NCBI GenBank assembly: GCA_002438865.1
Contig: DJRJ01000123.1
Span: 1 to 14,703 of the forward strand
Length of the DNA stretch: 14,703 nt
Source of the DNA: Clostridiales bacterium UBA6363
Lineage (GTDB): Bacteria > Bacillota > Clostridia > UBA1381
Direction of reading: 5' to 3'
Shown: positions 7,214-14,624 of the stretch, one piece after another
Layout of the letters: the number at the start of each line of letters is the position of its first letter
How positions within the stretch are numbered: the stretch's first letter is position 1
Notes under the pieces: generated by a model
Seen by the model: only the letters and a program-made list of their open reading frames with translations
Told to the model about the DNA's origin: nothing
Database searches by the model: none
Made by a program: the position numbers and the translations under genes

Positions 7214-8124
7214 TGCGGCATTTTCGCAAATTTATCGGCAAACAAATACACTCCTGCACTCCAGCCCATCATGGCGGGCATCTTGCCGGAATCCTCCTGG
7301 TTTATGTTTATGTTTCCTTCAACGATATTGTATTTTTCCCAAAGCTTGCCTGTTTCATTGAACACCTTTTCCACAAGGGTGACATATTTTTCGGCAAGCC
7401 TTTTTGCCGTTTCGGTAAAACCGTAACGGTCAAATCCCGATATTGCTATATGCTGAAGACACGCCCAGCCGTTCGGATAGTCCCACTGGAAGTTGATTTT
7501 GTTATCAGATTTCTCGCAGGTTACAATGCCGTATTCCGTTTCAAGACGGCAAAGCGCCCTGTCCATAAGCTCCGCATAATCATTATCGGCAAGGCCGGCA
7601 TAAAGCGGATACAGTGACGCCGCCGAGAATACATTGCTCAATTTTCCCGTAACAAAATTATAATCGAGCATTATGCCGTTTTCATCGCACATATACTTGT
7701 ACATAAGCGCCTTTCTTTTATCCGCTCTTTCCTCCCAGATTTTTTCCTCACCGTTTTCAAGTGTTTCTGCAAAATGCGCCATATTGCTTTCAAACAAATA
7801 CATCAGAGAATTGAGGTCGACAGGCGCATAGTTATAACCCTCTCCGTTCCATCTCGGGTTCATATCCCAGCCGCTCTCACAGCAGGTTATTGCCTGTCTT
7901 GCCATATCAAGCTCATTTCTTCCGTCATCACTGTGCGTTCTCTTACGGTACATATCGGCAAATATTTTTACCGTTTCATCATCGGCAAGAGTTCCGCTGT
8001 AATAGTTAAGACCTACGGGCGAAAGCCTTTTTGTCATCCAGAAATCGTATTCTTTTTTTAGTGTTTCATATGCGCCCTTAAGCCATATTATATCATTGTA
8101 ATACTCATACACATCTCTCACCAT
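7210..8124 (-). CDS. C-terminal fragment of the frameshifted trehalase-like gene
   Basis: An open frame of 304 codons beginning at an ATG (MVRDVYEYY) that is an internal residue of the family alignment, not a true start; no ribosome binding site precedes it. It holds both presumed catalytic acids (ESGWD, WEKYN) and QWDYPNGW, but lacks the YYWD and PNGNR parts of the active site, so it is unlikely to work alone. Its TGA stop overlaps the -35 of the arsR-type promoter. Confidence 0.6.
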   Translation of the reverse strand: MVRDVYEYYNDIIWLKGAYETLKKEYDFWMTKRLSPVGLNYYSGTLADDETVKIFADMYRKRTHSDDGRNELDMARQAITCCESGWDMNPRWNGEGYNYAPVDLNSLMYLFESNMAHFAETLENGEEKIWEERADKRKALMYKYMCDENGIMLDYNFVTGKLSNVFSAASLYPLYAGLADNDYAELMDRALCRLETEYGIVTCEKSDNKINFQWDYPNGWACLQHIAISGFDRYGFTETAKRLAEKYVTLVEKVFNETGKLWEKYNIVEGNININQEDSGKMPAMMGWSAGVYLFADKFAKMPH

Positions 8125-8431
8125 CTGCGATAAAAAACGGTGGCTGTGAGTTTTTTAAGAAAAACGTTCTGTTTCCGTTCGGCATATAGCCGTATTTGTT
8201 TACGAGATACAGCATATCATCGGTATTGCATTTTGCCAAAAGCGCTTTTTCTGACGTAAGCAGACCGACATTTGTAAAATATGTATCCCAGTAATACAGT
8301 TCGTTAAAATATCCGACAGCCGGAACGGTGTACGGATACGGAAGCCCGATAAGCGTGCCGTCATCCTCCCTGTTTTCTTTTATGCACTCGTCCCAGTGTT
8401 CGGATATGTATTTTTCAATTCTGTTTTCCAT
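8105..8431 (-). CDS. N-terminal fragment of the frameshifted trehalase-like gene
   Basis: From ATG 8431 (MENRIEKY, GAGG 8 bases upstream) the frame runs 108 codons through YYWDTYF and PNGNR, then leaves the family alignment after SQPPF and ends with nine unrelated residues (FIADGERCV). It overlaps the C-terminal fragment by 20 bases in another frame. Upstream in-frame ATGs at 8476 and 8464 lie in or before the promoter -10 and are not used. Confidence 0.6.
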   Translation of the reverse strand: MENRIEKYISEHWDECIKENREDDGTLIGLPYPYTVPAVGYFNELYYWDTYFTNVGLLTSEKALLAKCNTDDMLYLVNKYGYMPNGNRTFFLKNSQPPFFIADGERCV

Positions 8432-8462
8432 AATAATTTCCTCTTTTCCAAGCAGTAACAAC

Positions 8463-8492
8463 ATTATATCACGCAAATGTTTTATATGTCAA
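8463..8492 (-). promoter_or_regulatory. Sigma-A promoter of the trehalase-like gene
   Basis: TTGACA (8492-8487), an 18-base spacer and TATAAT (8468-8463), with TG just before the -10 (TGATATAAT). It lies immediately after the ridA terminator. Such a strong promoter suggests the gene was recently functional and separately expressed. Confidence 0.87.
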
Positions 8493-8495
8493 TGC

Positions 8496-8527
8496 AAAAA
8501 AAGAAATCCCGCCGGGGATTTCTTTTT
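8496..8527 (-). terminator. Rho-independent terminator after ridA
   Basis: Inverted repeat AAGAAATCCC / GGGATTTCTT with the loop GCCG, extended by flanking A and T runs. In minus-strand reading a run of seven T follows (complement of A 8496-8502). It starts a few bases after the RidA stop and closes the 9780-8530 transcript. Confidence 0.9.
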
Positions 8528-8529
8528 CA

Positions 8530-8904
8530 CTATTTAAGTTCCGCTATTGCCTCTACTTCAAGCAATACGCCCTTGGGAAGTTTTGCAACCTCCACGCATG
8601 AACGTGCCGGGAACGGCTCCGTAAAATAGTTTGCATATATTTCGTTTATCTTTGCAAAATCGTCCATATTCTGAATAAACACCGATGTTTTTACAACATT
8701 ATCAATACTTGTGCCGGCTGCCTCAAGCAGATTTTTCACGTTCGTGAACGCCTGATTTGCCTGTGCCTCAACGCCCTCGGGGATTTCACCCGTTGACGGA
8801 TTTACCGGAATCTGACCCGATGCAAAAACCATATTCCCCGTTACAATTGCCTGCGAATACGGACCTATTGCCGCCGGTGCATTGTTTGTTTTAATTTCTT
8901 TCAT
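8530..8904 (-). CDS. ridA: RidA family reactive intermediate (enamine/imine) deaminase
   Basis: A 124-residue protein covering the full YjgF/YER057c/UK114 fold: APAAIGPYSQAI at 9-20, VFASGQIPVNPSTGEI at 26-41, NVKNLLEAAG, VVKTSVFIQNMDDFAKINEIY, and the C-terminal PFPARSCVEVAKLPKG followed by LLEVEAIA. Arg101 in PARS corresponds to the catalytic Arg105 of RidA and Glu116 to the conserved Glu120, so this is an active-type RidA. Its known role is to hydrolyse 2-aminoacrylate and related enamines or imines made by PLP enzymes, protecting those enzymes from damage; it forms a cytosolic trimer. GGAGG lies 8 bases before the ATG. The zinc-ribbon membrane gene ends 24 bases upstream, so the two are probably cotranscribed, though no functional link is known. 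A strong terminator follows. Confidence 0.95.
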   Translation of the reverse strand: MKEIKTNNAPAAIGPYSQAIVTGNMVFASGQIPVNPSTGEIPEGVEAQANQAFTNVKNLLEAAGTSIDNVVKTSVFIQNMDDFAKINEIYANYFTEPFPARSCVEVAKLPKGVLLEVEAIAELK

Positions 8905-8928
8905 TTGTAAAACCTCCGTTTATTGTAT

Positions 8929-9780
8929 TTATGATAATCTTATCAGATAACATACTATACTGAATATAATGAACAAGCCGAGCATCATTGCATATATGAT
9001 TTTTCCCGAGGATTTTGTCACCCATTCGGTTTTCAGCCCCTCATAGGTCAGTACCGCCCACATCGACGCACCGCACAGCATTAAAATCATAAGCGTTGTT
9101 GACGAGAACACACTGCACACCGCACCGACAAGTCCGACTATTGCAAGTGGTATTCCCGTAAGCGCAAACCTCTGCGAAAAATCCCAATAGCGTGTATCAA
9201 GCCTGAATATCAGACGGTTTATTCCGTAGAACACTCCGCTGTATATGAAGAACATCAGAACACCGCTCAAAGCGCCGGACAAAGCAACCAGCAAAAATTC
9301 AAGCACATTTCTGTAACCCGTACCGTTAAACGATATAAGCGACGCCAGTATCGCAAACGGACCTCTGCGCACGTTTGTAAGTATAAAATACATACTTATC
9401 CATATAAGAGTGCCCTGAACAGCCGTCAGCACCATTGTCAGAAGCTTGCTGATATACGGCGGATTGATTACCGTTTCTATCGGCGATTTGCAGAATTGCT
9501 TTACAACCGCAAACAGGTTTTTGGATACATTCTCACCCGAACGGTTGACCGAGCGTTTCATTTTATGCCTGTTCCACGCCTGTTTTGCTTTGCCCTCTTT
9601 TTTGGTATAGCCTGTCTGATACGTGTTCTGACTGTAATTGGGGTCATACGAATTATTTTCACGCCCACCGCTCTCAGCGGCGGCCGCATTGTTCTTTGCG
9701 TTTCTGTGTGCCACGCTCTGCGGACAATCGCACACTTCGCCCTTTTCCAACTCTTTACCGCAATAAATACAGCTTCTCAT
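8929..9780 (-). CDS. Zinc-ribbon integral membrane protein, Yip1-like topology, function unknown
   Basis: A 283-residue protein in three parts. The N-terminus has four cysteines, CIYC (4, 7) and CDC (17, 19), a short zinc-ribbon or rubredoxin-type knuckle. A polar, Asn/Tyr/Lys-rich linker runs from about 22 to 85. The rest is membrane: hydrophobic helices at about 112-135, 160-190, 205-225, 228-246 and 259-281. This layout resembles the zinc-ribbon plus Yip1-domain proteins of Firmicutes, but the sequence does not prove family membership. A cytoplasmic zinc ribbon with a five-helix membrane anchor is the simplest reading. No catalytic motif is visible. GGAG lies 6 bases before the ATG, with a GC-rich hairpin just upstream. 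It has its own promoter (9859-9831) and is followed by ridA. Confidence 0.8.
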   Translation of the reverse strand: MRSCIYCGKELEKGEVCDCPQSVAHRNAKNNAAAAESGGRENNSYDPNYSQNTYQTGYTKKEGKAKQAWNRHKMKRSVNRSGENVSKNLFAVVKQFCKSPIETVINPPYISKLLTMVLTAVQGTLIWISMYFILTNVRRGPFAILASLISFNGTGYRNVLEFLLVALSGALSGVLMFFIYSGVFYGINRLIFRLDTRYWDFSQRFALTGIPLAIVGLVGAVCSVFSSTTLMILMLCGASMWAVLTYEGLKTEWVTKSSGKIIYAMMLGLFIIFSIVCYLIRLS

Positions 9781-9794
9781 ATATATCTCCGTTT

Positions 9795-9812
9795 CCGCCG
9801 CCCCCTCGGCGG
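9795..9812 (-). other. Leader hairpin upstream of the zinc-ribbon membrane gene
   Basis: CCGCCG / CGGCGG with a six-base loop sits four bases before GGAG (9790-9787). In the direction of transcription no T-run follows, so it is a leader hairpin rather than a terminator. On the plus strand CTTTT follows, but no plus-strand gene ends here. Confidence 0.5.
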
Positions 9813-9830
9813 CTTTTAAACTATATCTAT

Positions 9831-9859
9831 AATATAGACCCTTATTTATGAAAAGTCAA
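9831..9859 (-). promoter_or_regulatory. Sigma-A promoter of the zinc-ribbon/ridA unit
   Basis: TTGACT (9859-9854) and TATATT (9836-9831) are 17 bases apart, each 5 of 6 to consensus. The -10 lies within a small inverted repeat, CTATAT-N5-ATATAG (9821-9837), which could be an operator or simply AT-rich sequence. Direct GTTTACAG repeats lie just upstream. Confidence 0.72.
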
Positions 9860-9867
9860 CACATCAA

Positions 9868-9886
9868 CTGTAAACATTCTGTAAAC
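9868..9886 (-). repeat. Direct repeat GTTTACAG x2 at 11-bp spacing upstream of a -35 box
   Basis: In minus-strand reading GTTTACAG occurs at 9886-9879 and 9875-9868, start to start 11 bp, about one helical turn. A further TTTACA lies 13 bp upstream, at the end of the glycosyltransferase gene. The pair ends 8 bases before TTGACT. The spacing suits a tandem-binding response regulator such as PhoP/PhoB (inference). Confidence 0.55.
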
Positions 9887-9887
9887 T

Positions 9888-11468
9888 CTATTTGTAAAGC
9901 CTTGACTCAAACTCACGCATAGCGCTTTCGCTTACCTGTTTGGTGCGCTTATACAGCTTTATTTTTAACCCGTTTATATCCGTTTCGTATTCGGGGAGTT
10001 CCTCGTATGCCGCTGCAAAATCGGCATACGCCTCAAAGCTTCTTACCGCCTCGGCAACGACTGTCTGATTTTCCTTTGCCAAATGAGTCTGCGCCGGGAA
10101 CACTGCAAGGATATAGTTCACGTTGTAAAATGCGCTCATATCTCTGTCCCTCGAATCCACCTGCGGCAAAGATACTATATAATTTTCACGGCTGCACTTC
10201 TCCCCGAGCGATGCCTGAACATTCTTTAAAATATCCTCGTTTATTACAAACGACGATGCCAGAACGCCAAGCGTTTCCCCCTCGCCCACTACGCCGTCAA
10301 GCTTATTTTTCAAATCAAGTATCTGACGTGTATCGGTACGTGTTTTAGGCAGCATCGAAAAATCGGGGATTACGGCATAATGCCTGATTTCCGATATGCT
10401 CTGCGGCTGTTTTCTCGGGATACAAGGGTTTATCGTCTGCGCCAGTGCAAGTATTATTGCCGCCGCAAGCATATACCCCGTTGAAATATGCTTTATAAGT
10501 ATAATGCAAAGCATTATTACGGACGGCACGTATAACAGCAAATGCTGCTGACCGTGAGTTTGCGTAAGCACGAACATCACAAAGCACACGCACATCTGTA
10601 TCCACATAAATACGGTGCGTTTTTCGCCCCTTTTCACCATTGCCGCAATACTTCCGCCCAAAAGCGCAAGCAGGAAAATTATGCCGAAATATCTCGTTAA
10701 AAGCTTAAAATCAATACTCAGTGCAAATTTATATCCGGAATACATCGTTCCGTAATCCTGCATAAGCTTTCCGAACAGAAACCCACGGAAACACAAAAGC
10801 AAAAACAACCCTGCCGACGCCCCCGTAACAAGTACGGGGATTTTTTTTCGCCCGAACAAAAGGCAGTCCGCCGCCATTGCGGTGATGAATGACACCGAAA
10901 AAAATGCATACCATCTGCGCCACACCATTGCAAGCACAAGCAGTATTCCTATCGCTATGCTGTACGGTATTGCAAGCTTTTCCCTTTTCGGATAATACAG
11001 CGAATAGCACAAAAGGCATATAAACAATCCGCCTATATCGACAAAACCGTTAAGCGTCAGAAACAGCATTACAGGGCATAAAAGCACTGTCAATACCGTT
11101 GTTACGGCAGGAGCTTTTCCAAGCTTTTTTGCAAGAAAATATATCATCACATATGACGGAATAAGATACGTATTCACAAGCCCCAGTATATATACCAGTC
11201 TTGATTCGCCGAATATTTTTACATAAAATGCACTTATCACGCCTGCCGCATAGTTATAATCCTGCGTGGCAACGGAATGATAAACATCACGCCAGAATTG
11301 CATCGAAATATCCCGTTTGGCAAGATTTCTCGCAATATCCCAATATGTTGCATCGTCCCAGAAGTATATATTTTTACCGCATTTTATATACAGCACCGCA
11401 ATAAGATTTACCGCAAAAACGGATAACACAAGCAAAATCACGTTTACGGCAGTTTTTCTTTTTTCCAT
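9888..11468 (-). CDS. GT39/ArnT-like (GT-C fold) membrane glycosyltransferase
   Basis: A 526-residue polytopic protein. The first helix (about 7-28) is followed by an outer loop with WDDATYWDIARNL at 37-49; the paired acidic residues occupy the place of the catalytic Asp/Glu of PMT/ArnT-type GT-C enzymes. Next come the loop QDYNYAAGVISAFYVKIFGES, common in this superfamily, and roughly ten more hydrophobic segments to about residue 355. A soluble C-terminal domain (about 370-526) has no recognised motif. Such enzymes move a sugar from a polyprenyl-phosphate donor to a protein, lipid or polymer outside the membrane; donor and acceptor are unknown here. AGGAGG lies five bases before the ATG and includes part of the TAG stop of the SNF2 gene, so translation is coupled to it. 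No terminator hairpin follows the stop, so read-through into the 9780 gene is possible. Confidence 0.8.
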   Translation of the reverse strand: MEKRKTAVNVILLVLSVFAVNLIAVLYIKCGKNIYFWDDATYWDIARNLAKRDISMQFWRDVYHSVATQDYNYAAGVISAFYVKIFGESRLVYILGLVNTYLIPSYVMIYFLAKKLGKAPAVTTVLTVLLCPVMLFLTLNGFVDIGGLFICLLCYSLYYPKREKLAIPYSIAIGILLVLAMVWRRWYAFFSVSFITAMAADCLLFGRKKIPVLVTGASAGLFLLLCFRGFLFGKLMQDYGTMYSGYKFALSIDFKLLTRYFGIIFLLALLGGSIAAMVKRGEKRTVFMWIQMCVCFVMFVLTQTHGQQHLLLYVPSVIMLCIILIKHISTGYMLAAAIILALAQTINPCIPRKQPQSISEIRHYAVIPDFSMLPKTRTDTRQILDLKNKLDGVVGEGETLGVLASSFVINEDILKNVQASLGEKCSRENYIVSLPQVDSRDRDMSAFYNVNYILAVFPAQTHLAKENQTVVAEAVRSFEAYADFAAAYEELPEYETDINGLKIKLYKRTKQVSESAMREFESRLYK

Positions 11469-11477
11469 ATCTTCCTC

Positions 11478-14400
11478 CTACTCAAACAGCGACATTATCT
11501 CATCATTCGACAGGTTTCCGAACGTTTCCGTGTTTACTTTCACTATATCATCCGCAAGCGAACGCTTCGATTCCTGCAATTTTAGGATTTTCTCCTCTAT
11601 AGTCCCCTTTGCGGCAAGCTTTATCACCTGTACGGCCTTTTTCTGACCTATACGGTACGCACGGTCGCTCGCCTGATCCGTCACTGCCGGATTCCACCAC
11701 GGGTCGTAATGGATAACCATATCCGCACCGACAAGATTAAGTCCCGTACCGCCGGCTTTAAGCGAAATCAGAAACACCTCACGTTCACCGCCGTTAAACC
11801 TGTCTGCCATTTCCGCACGTTCATACGACGGCGTCTGACCGTCAAGATAAAAGCAGTCGATTTTTAATGCTTTCATCTGCTCACGTATTATTGAAAGCAT
11901 TGACGTAAACTGCGAAAATATAAGTATCCTGTGCCCCGAACCGACTCCGCTCTCGACAAGTTCCATAAGCATATCCAGTTTTCCGCTCCCCTTGCGGTAT
12001 GCCTCGTCGAACAGCGATGGGTGGCAGCATATCTGCCTTAACCGCATAAGCAGCGACAAAATACGCATTTTTCCCTTTCCGCCTTCGCCGAGCAGTGCGG
12101 CGGTTTCGTTTTTTGCAAGAGCAAGATATGCCGAATACATCTTTTTCTGCTCCGCCGTAAGCTCCGCATACATTGTGTTTTCTATCTTTTCGGGCAGTTC
12201 GCTCAAAACGTTCGCTTTCATACGCCGCAGAATAAACGGGCGTATTTTCGCTTTCAAATCAGCCGCCGCAAAGCCGTCGGCGTCACGCATTATCGGATAT
12301 TCGTACCTGTTTCTGAATTCGTTTAATCCGTACAGATACCCGTGCATAACAAAATCAAACACCGACCACAGCTCGCTTAAGGAATTTTCTATAGGCGTAC
12401 CCGTTACGGCAAATTTATGAAGCGCCTTTATCTTTTTCACGCTTTTTGCGTTTATTGTTGACGGATTTTTAATATGCTGTGCCTCGTCTATAAAGCAATA
12501 TTGAAAAGTTATATCTTCGTACAGCGCAGAATCACGCCTTAATATCGGATACGACGTTATGACAAACTCATAATCGTTTACCGATTTTATACGTTCCGTG
12601 CGTTCCGCCTTACTGCCGTCTATAATTATCGCTTTTGCATCGGGTACAAAGCGTTCTATTTCGTTGAGCCAGTTATACACAAGCGCACTCGGCGTTATGA
12701 TAAGCGTAGGCCCGTCCGGCTTTTCGCCATGCACAAAAGTCAGTACCTGCAACGTTTTTCCCAAACCCATATCGTCCGCCAGTATCCCGCCGAAATTAAG
12801 CTCCGAAAGCTGTTTTAACCATTTCACGCCGTCATACTGATACGGACGTATAACTTTTTTCAGATTTTCGGGGATTTTCGGCTCGATGCTTTTTACCTTT
12901 TCTATATAATCAATAAAGCTTTCTTTATGTTCTATGCTGTCAAGCGCCGACAGATACAGCGCCTGATATTTCGGTAAGAATTTCTTTCTGTTCTGCAAAT
13001 CGCCCTCGCCGAAATCAAGACGTTCGAGAAGTGAAAACACCTCCGTTTTCTCGTTCCTGTCAAGGCTTACAAATCTGCCGTCCTTAAGTCTGTAAAACGG
13101 GCGTTTTAATTTAACGGCTTTCAGTATTCCCGAAATCTGCTCGTAAGTAAGACTGCTCTCAAAATCCGCCTCAAGCAAATCAACTCCGCTGTTATACCGC
13201 ACCGATGCGGATATGTCCGCATCATTTGCCGCCAATGCCTTGAATTTGTCGGAGGCAATCACCTCCGCACGTGCTTCAAGGTACGGCACGTCATCGGTCA
13301 GAAATTCGTATATGTCCGCATTGTCATACAGCGTATATGTTCCGTCCGCAAGCGAAAAATGCGAGAACACGTCAAGTATTTCCGATTCCTCCGAATATTT
13401 TCTTACTATTATCTTTCTGCTTTCAACCTTTTCATCGGGAATACGCATCGTTATACTGCCGTAGCTTACGGTAACAACGGCGCTTATCCCTTTTCCGTCA
13501 ACGTCAAGATACACCTTAAACACCGGAGTTTCGTTCACTATGGTTTCGTCAAGTCCACGTGTGATAACGCCGTGCTTTCCTCTGAGCGCAGGCAGTACCT
13601 CCGCCGCAAATTCGATTGTGTTGTCACCCTTAAAGCTTATCTGTGTTCTGTTATCCCTTGCAAGCGCACGGTAAACGGGCATAAAATAACTGCGCCATTC
13701 CGCACTTGTACGGTAAATAACGTCCTCATATAAAAACCAACTGCCGTCCTGCGTGAGCGCACATCCGTATTCGCTTACGGACATATTTATCTCTCCGTCT
13801 GCGGCGTCAATATCTATTATAATATCGGGATTGTCGTTTTCGATATGCATATCCGTAACCGCCATACCGTCAAATACAAGCGTAAAATCCGCATCGCAAA
13901 GGAGCGGAAATATACGTGCGGCGCACTTTTCCCCGAACGGTGTGCGGTATATGGCTTTTGTATAAAGCGGATTTTGTATTGAGCGTGCCTCATACGACTC
14001 CGCAAGAATATCGAGTATCTCTTTCTGTTCACGGTAAAAATACGTTTCCGACGGCTTGTACATTGTACTCCTGTTAATCAAAAATTCTCTGCCGTTTAAA
14101 TATGCATCGAGAAAATTCTCTATCCCCTGCATTTCGCCGCTGCCCGTTTCAAGCGCCATAGAATACGACATTCCGCCCTGCGGCAGCCTGCCCGCATACA
14201 AAATGAATTTTATATATATCGGCTGTTTTTCCGTATGCATCTGCGAATACTCGGCGCACAGCAAACCCGCAATCGCATCGTTGCGGTCAAAAAACGTGTC
14301 GCTTTCCTCAAGCTCCGCCTGACGCTGTTTCAGCGCCGCAACTATATGCTTGCACATTGCGCCCATAGTTTCGTAATACGGACAGGTACACATATAATCG

Positions 14401-14582
14401 CCTATCCCGTTTTCGTCAAACTTCACCTGTACATTATATATGTCTTCGCCGTCAACAACGGCATTTATTAAATTGTCGCTTCTCTTTCTTAAATGTACAC
14501 GTCCCTCTCGGTGATATTCAAGCCCACGCTTGTATATCGTGGCGGAACACGCTCTCTTTATTAGTTCATCGGTAATTTTCAT
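11478..14582 (-). CDS. SWIM zinc-finger SNF2 family DNA-dependent ATPase (Swi2/Snf2 helicase-like)
   Basis: A complete 1034-residue protein. An N-terminal SWIM zinc finger (C65, C67, C77, H79) is expected to bind DNA or protein. A long middle region (about 100-560) fits the bacterial SNF2-associated domain. The two RecA-like lobes carry all SNF2 motifs: DDMGLGKT (603-610, Walker A), DEAQ (699-702, motif II), TGTP (727-730), ILRRMK (784-789), ILIFSQF (886-892), GGTGLNL (944-950) and QASDRAYRIGQ (970-980, motif VI). Proteins of this type translocate on double-stranded DNA using ATP and remodel protein-DNA complexes; RapA, which recycles RNA polymerase, is a well-known bacterial relative. The cellular role of SWIM-SNF2 proteins in Clostridia is not settled. 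The ATG is preceded by only a modest GGCGGGG five bases away. The glycosyltransferase gene follows after 9 bp; no restriction or methylase genes are nearby to suggest phage defence. Confidence 0.95.
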   Translation of the reverse strand: MKITDELIKRACSATIYKRGLEYHREGRVHLRKRSDNLINAVVDGEDIYNVQVKFDENGIGDYMCTCPYYETMGAMCKHIVAALKQRQAELEESDTFFDRNDAIAGLLCAEYSQMHTEKQPIYIKFILYAGRLPQGGMSYSMALETGSGEMQGIENFLDAYLNGREFLINRSTMYKPSETYFYREQKEILDILAESYEARSIQNPLYTKAIYRTPFGEKCAARIFPLLCDADFTLVFDGMAVTDMHIENDNPDIIIDIDAADGEINMSVSEYGCALTQDGSWFLYEDVIYRTSAEWRSYFMPVYRALARDNRTQISFKGDNTIEFAAEVLPALRGKHGVITRGLDETIVNETPVFKVYLDVDGKGISAVVTVSYGSITMRIPDEKVESRKIIVRKYSEESEILDVFSHFSLADGTYTLYDNADIYEFLTDDVPYLEARAEVIASDKFKALAANDADISASVRYNSGVDLLEADFESSLTYEQISGILKAVKLKRPFYRLKDGRFVSLDRNEKTEVFSLLERLDFGEGDLQNRKKFLPKYQALYLSALDSIEHKESFIDYIEKVKSIEPKIPENLKKVIRPYQYDGVKWLKQLSELNFGGILADDMGLGKTLQVLTFVHGEKPDGPTLIITPSALVYNWLNEIERFVPDAKAIIIDGSKAERTERIKSVNDYEFVITSYPILRRDSALYEDITFQYCFIDEAQHIKNPSTINAKSVKKIKALHKFAVTGTPIENSLSELWSVFDFVMHGYLYGLNEFRNRYEYPIMRDADGFAAADLKAKIRPFILRRMKANVLSELPEKIENTMYAELTAEQKKMYSAYLALAKNETAALLGEGGKGKMRILSLLMRLRQICCHPSLFDEAYRKGSGKLDMLMELVESGVGSGHRILIFSQFTSMLSIIREQMKALKIDCFYLDGQTPSYERAEMADRFNGGEREVFLISLKAGGTGLNLVGADMVIHYDPWWNPAVTDQASDRAYRIGQKKAVQVIKLAAKGTIEEKILKLQESKRSLADDIVKVNTETFGNLSNDEIMSLFE

Positions 14583-14624
14583 ATATACCCCGCCGGAATT
14601 ATTAATATTTTTTTGTATCAGTAC

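Larger units (their letters stand above)
7210..8431 (-). pseudogene. GH37 trehalase-like gene interrupted by a one-base frameshift
   Basis: Removing one T from the run of six (A6 at 8132-8137 on plus) joins two frames into one 406-residue protein reading SQPPFLSQMVRD across the join, as in GH37 trehalases. Family features in order are YYWDTYF (46-52), GYMPNGNR (81-88), SQPP (95-98), ESGWD with the presumed acid Asp near 189, QWDYPNGW (315-322), and WEKYN with the presumed base Glu near 365. Trehalases hydrolyse trehalose to two glucoses. There is no signal peptide, so a cytoplasmic enzyme is expected. Differences from classical trehalase: PGGRF of signature 1 is PAVGYF (Arg replaced by Tyr), the last Pro of signature 2 is Cys, the Gly-rich loop after the base is missing, and the N-terminus is about 100 residues shorter than in E. 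coli TreA. Substrate is therefore uncertain. The frameshift may be a real mutation, a phase-variable tract or a sequencing error. Confidence 0.82.

Noticed and set aside
8129..8140. Programmed -1 frameshifting at the heptamer TTTTTTA in the trehalase-like gene
   Set aside because: The zero frame reads CCG TTT TTT ATC, so the heptamer is not in the required T TTT TTA phase, and the shift needed is +1. No stimulatory structure was evident.
8432..8476. An earlier start for the trehalase-like gene at ATG 8476 or 8464
   Set aside because: These codons lie before or within the TATAAT of the promoter and have no ribosome binding site; ATG 8431 has GAGG at good spacing.
9795..9820. The GC hairpin followed by CTTTT as a plus-strand terminator
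   Set aside because: No plus-strand gene ends near here and the T-run is short; it lies in the leader of a minus-strand gene.
11992..14471. Several plus-strand open frames opposite the SNF2 gene
   Set aside because: They overlap a fully conserved ATPase on the minus strand, and their translations are low-complexity with no family resemblance.
11478..14582. SNF2 ATPase as part of a phage-defence island such as DISARM
   Set aside because: No methylase, nuclease, phospholipase-D or DUF1998 partner is nearby, and the SWIM plus SNF2-associated architecture is common as a stand-alone chromosomal gene.
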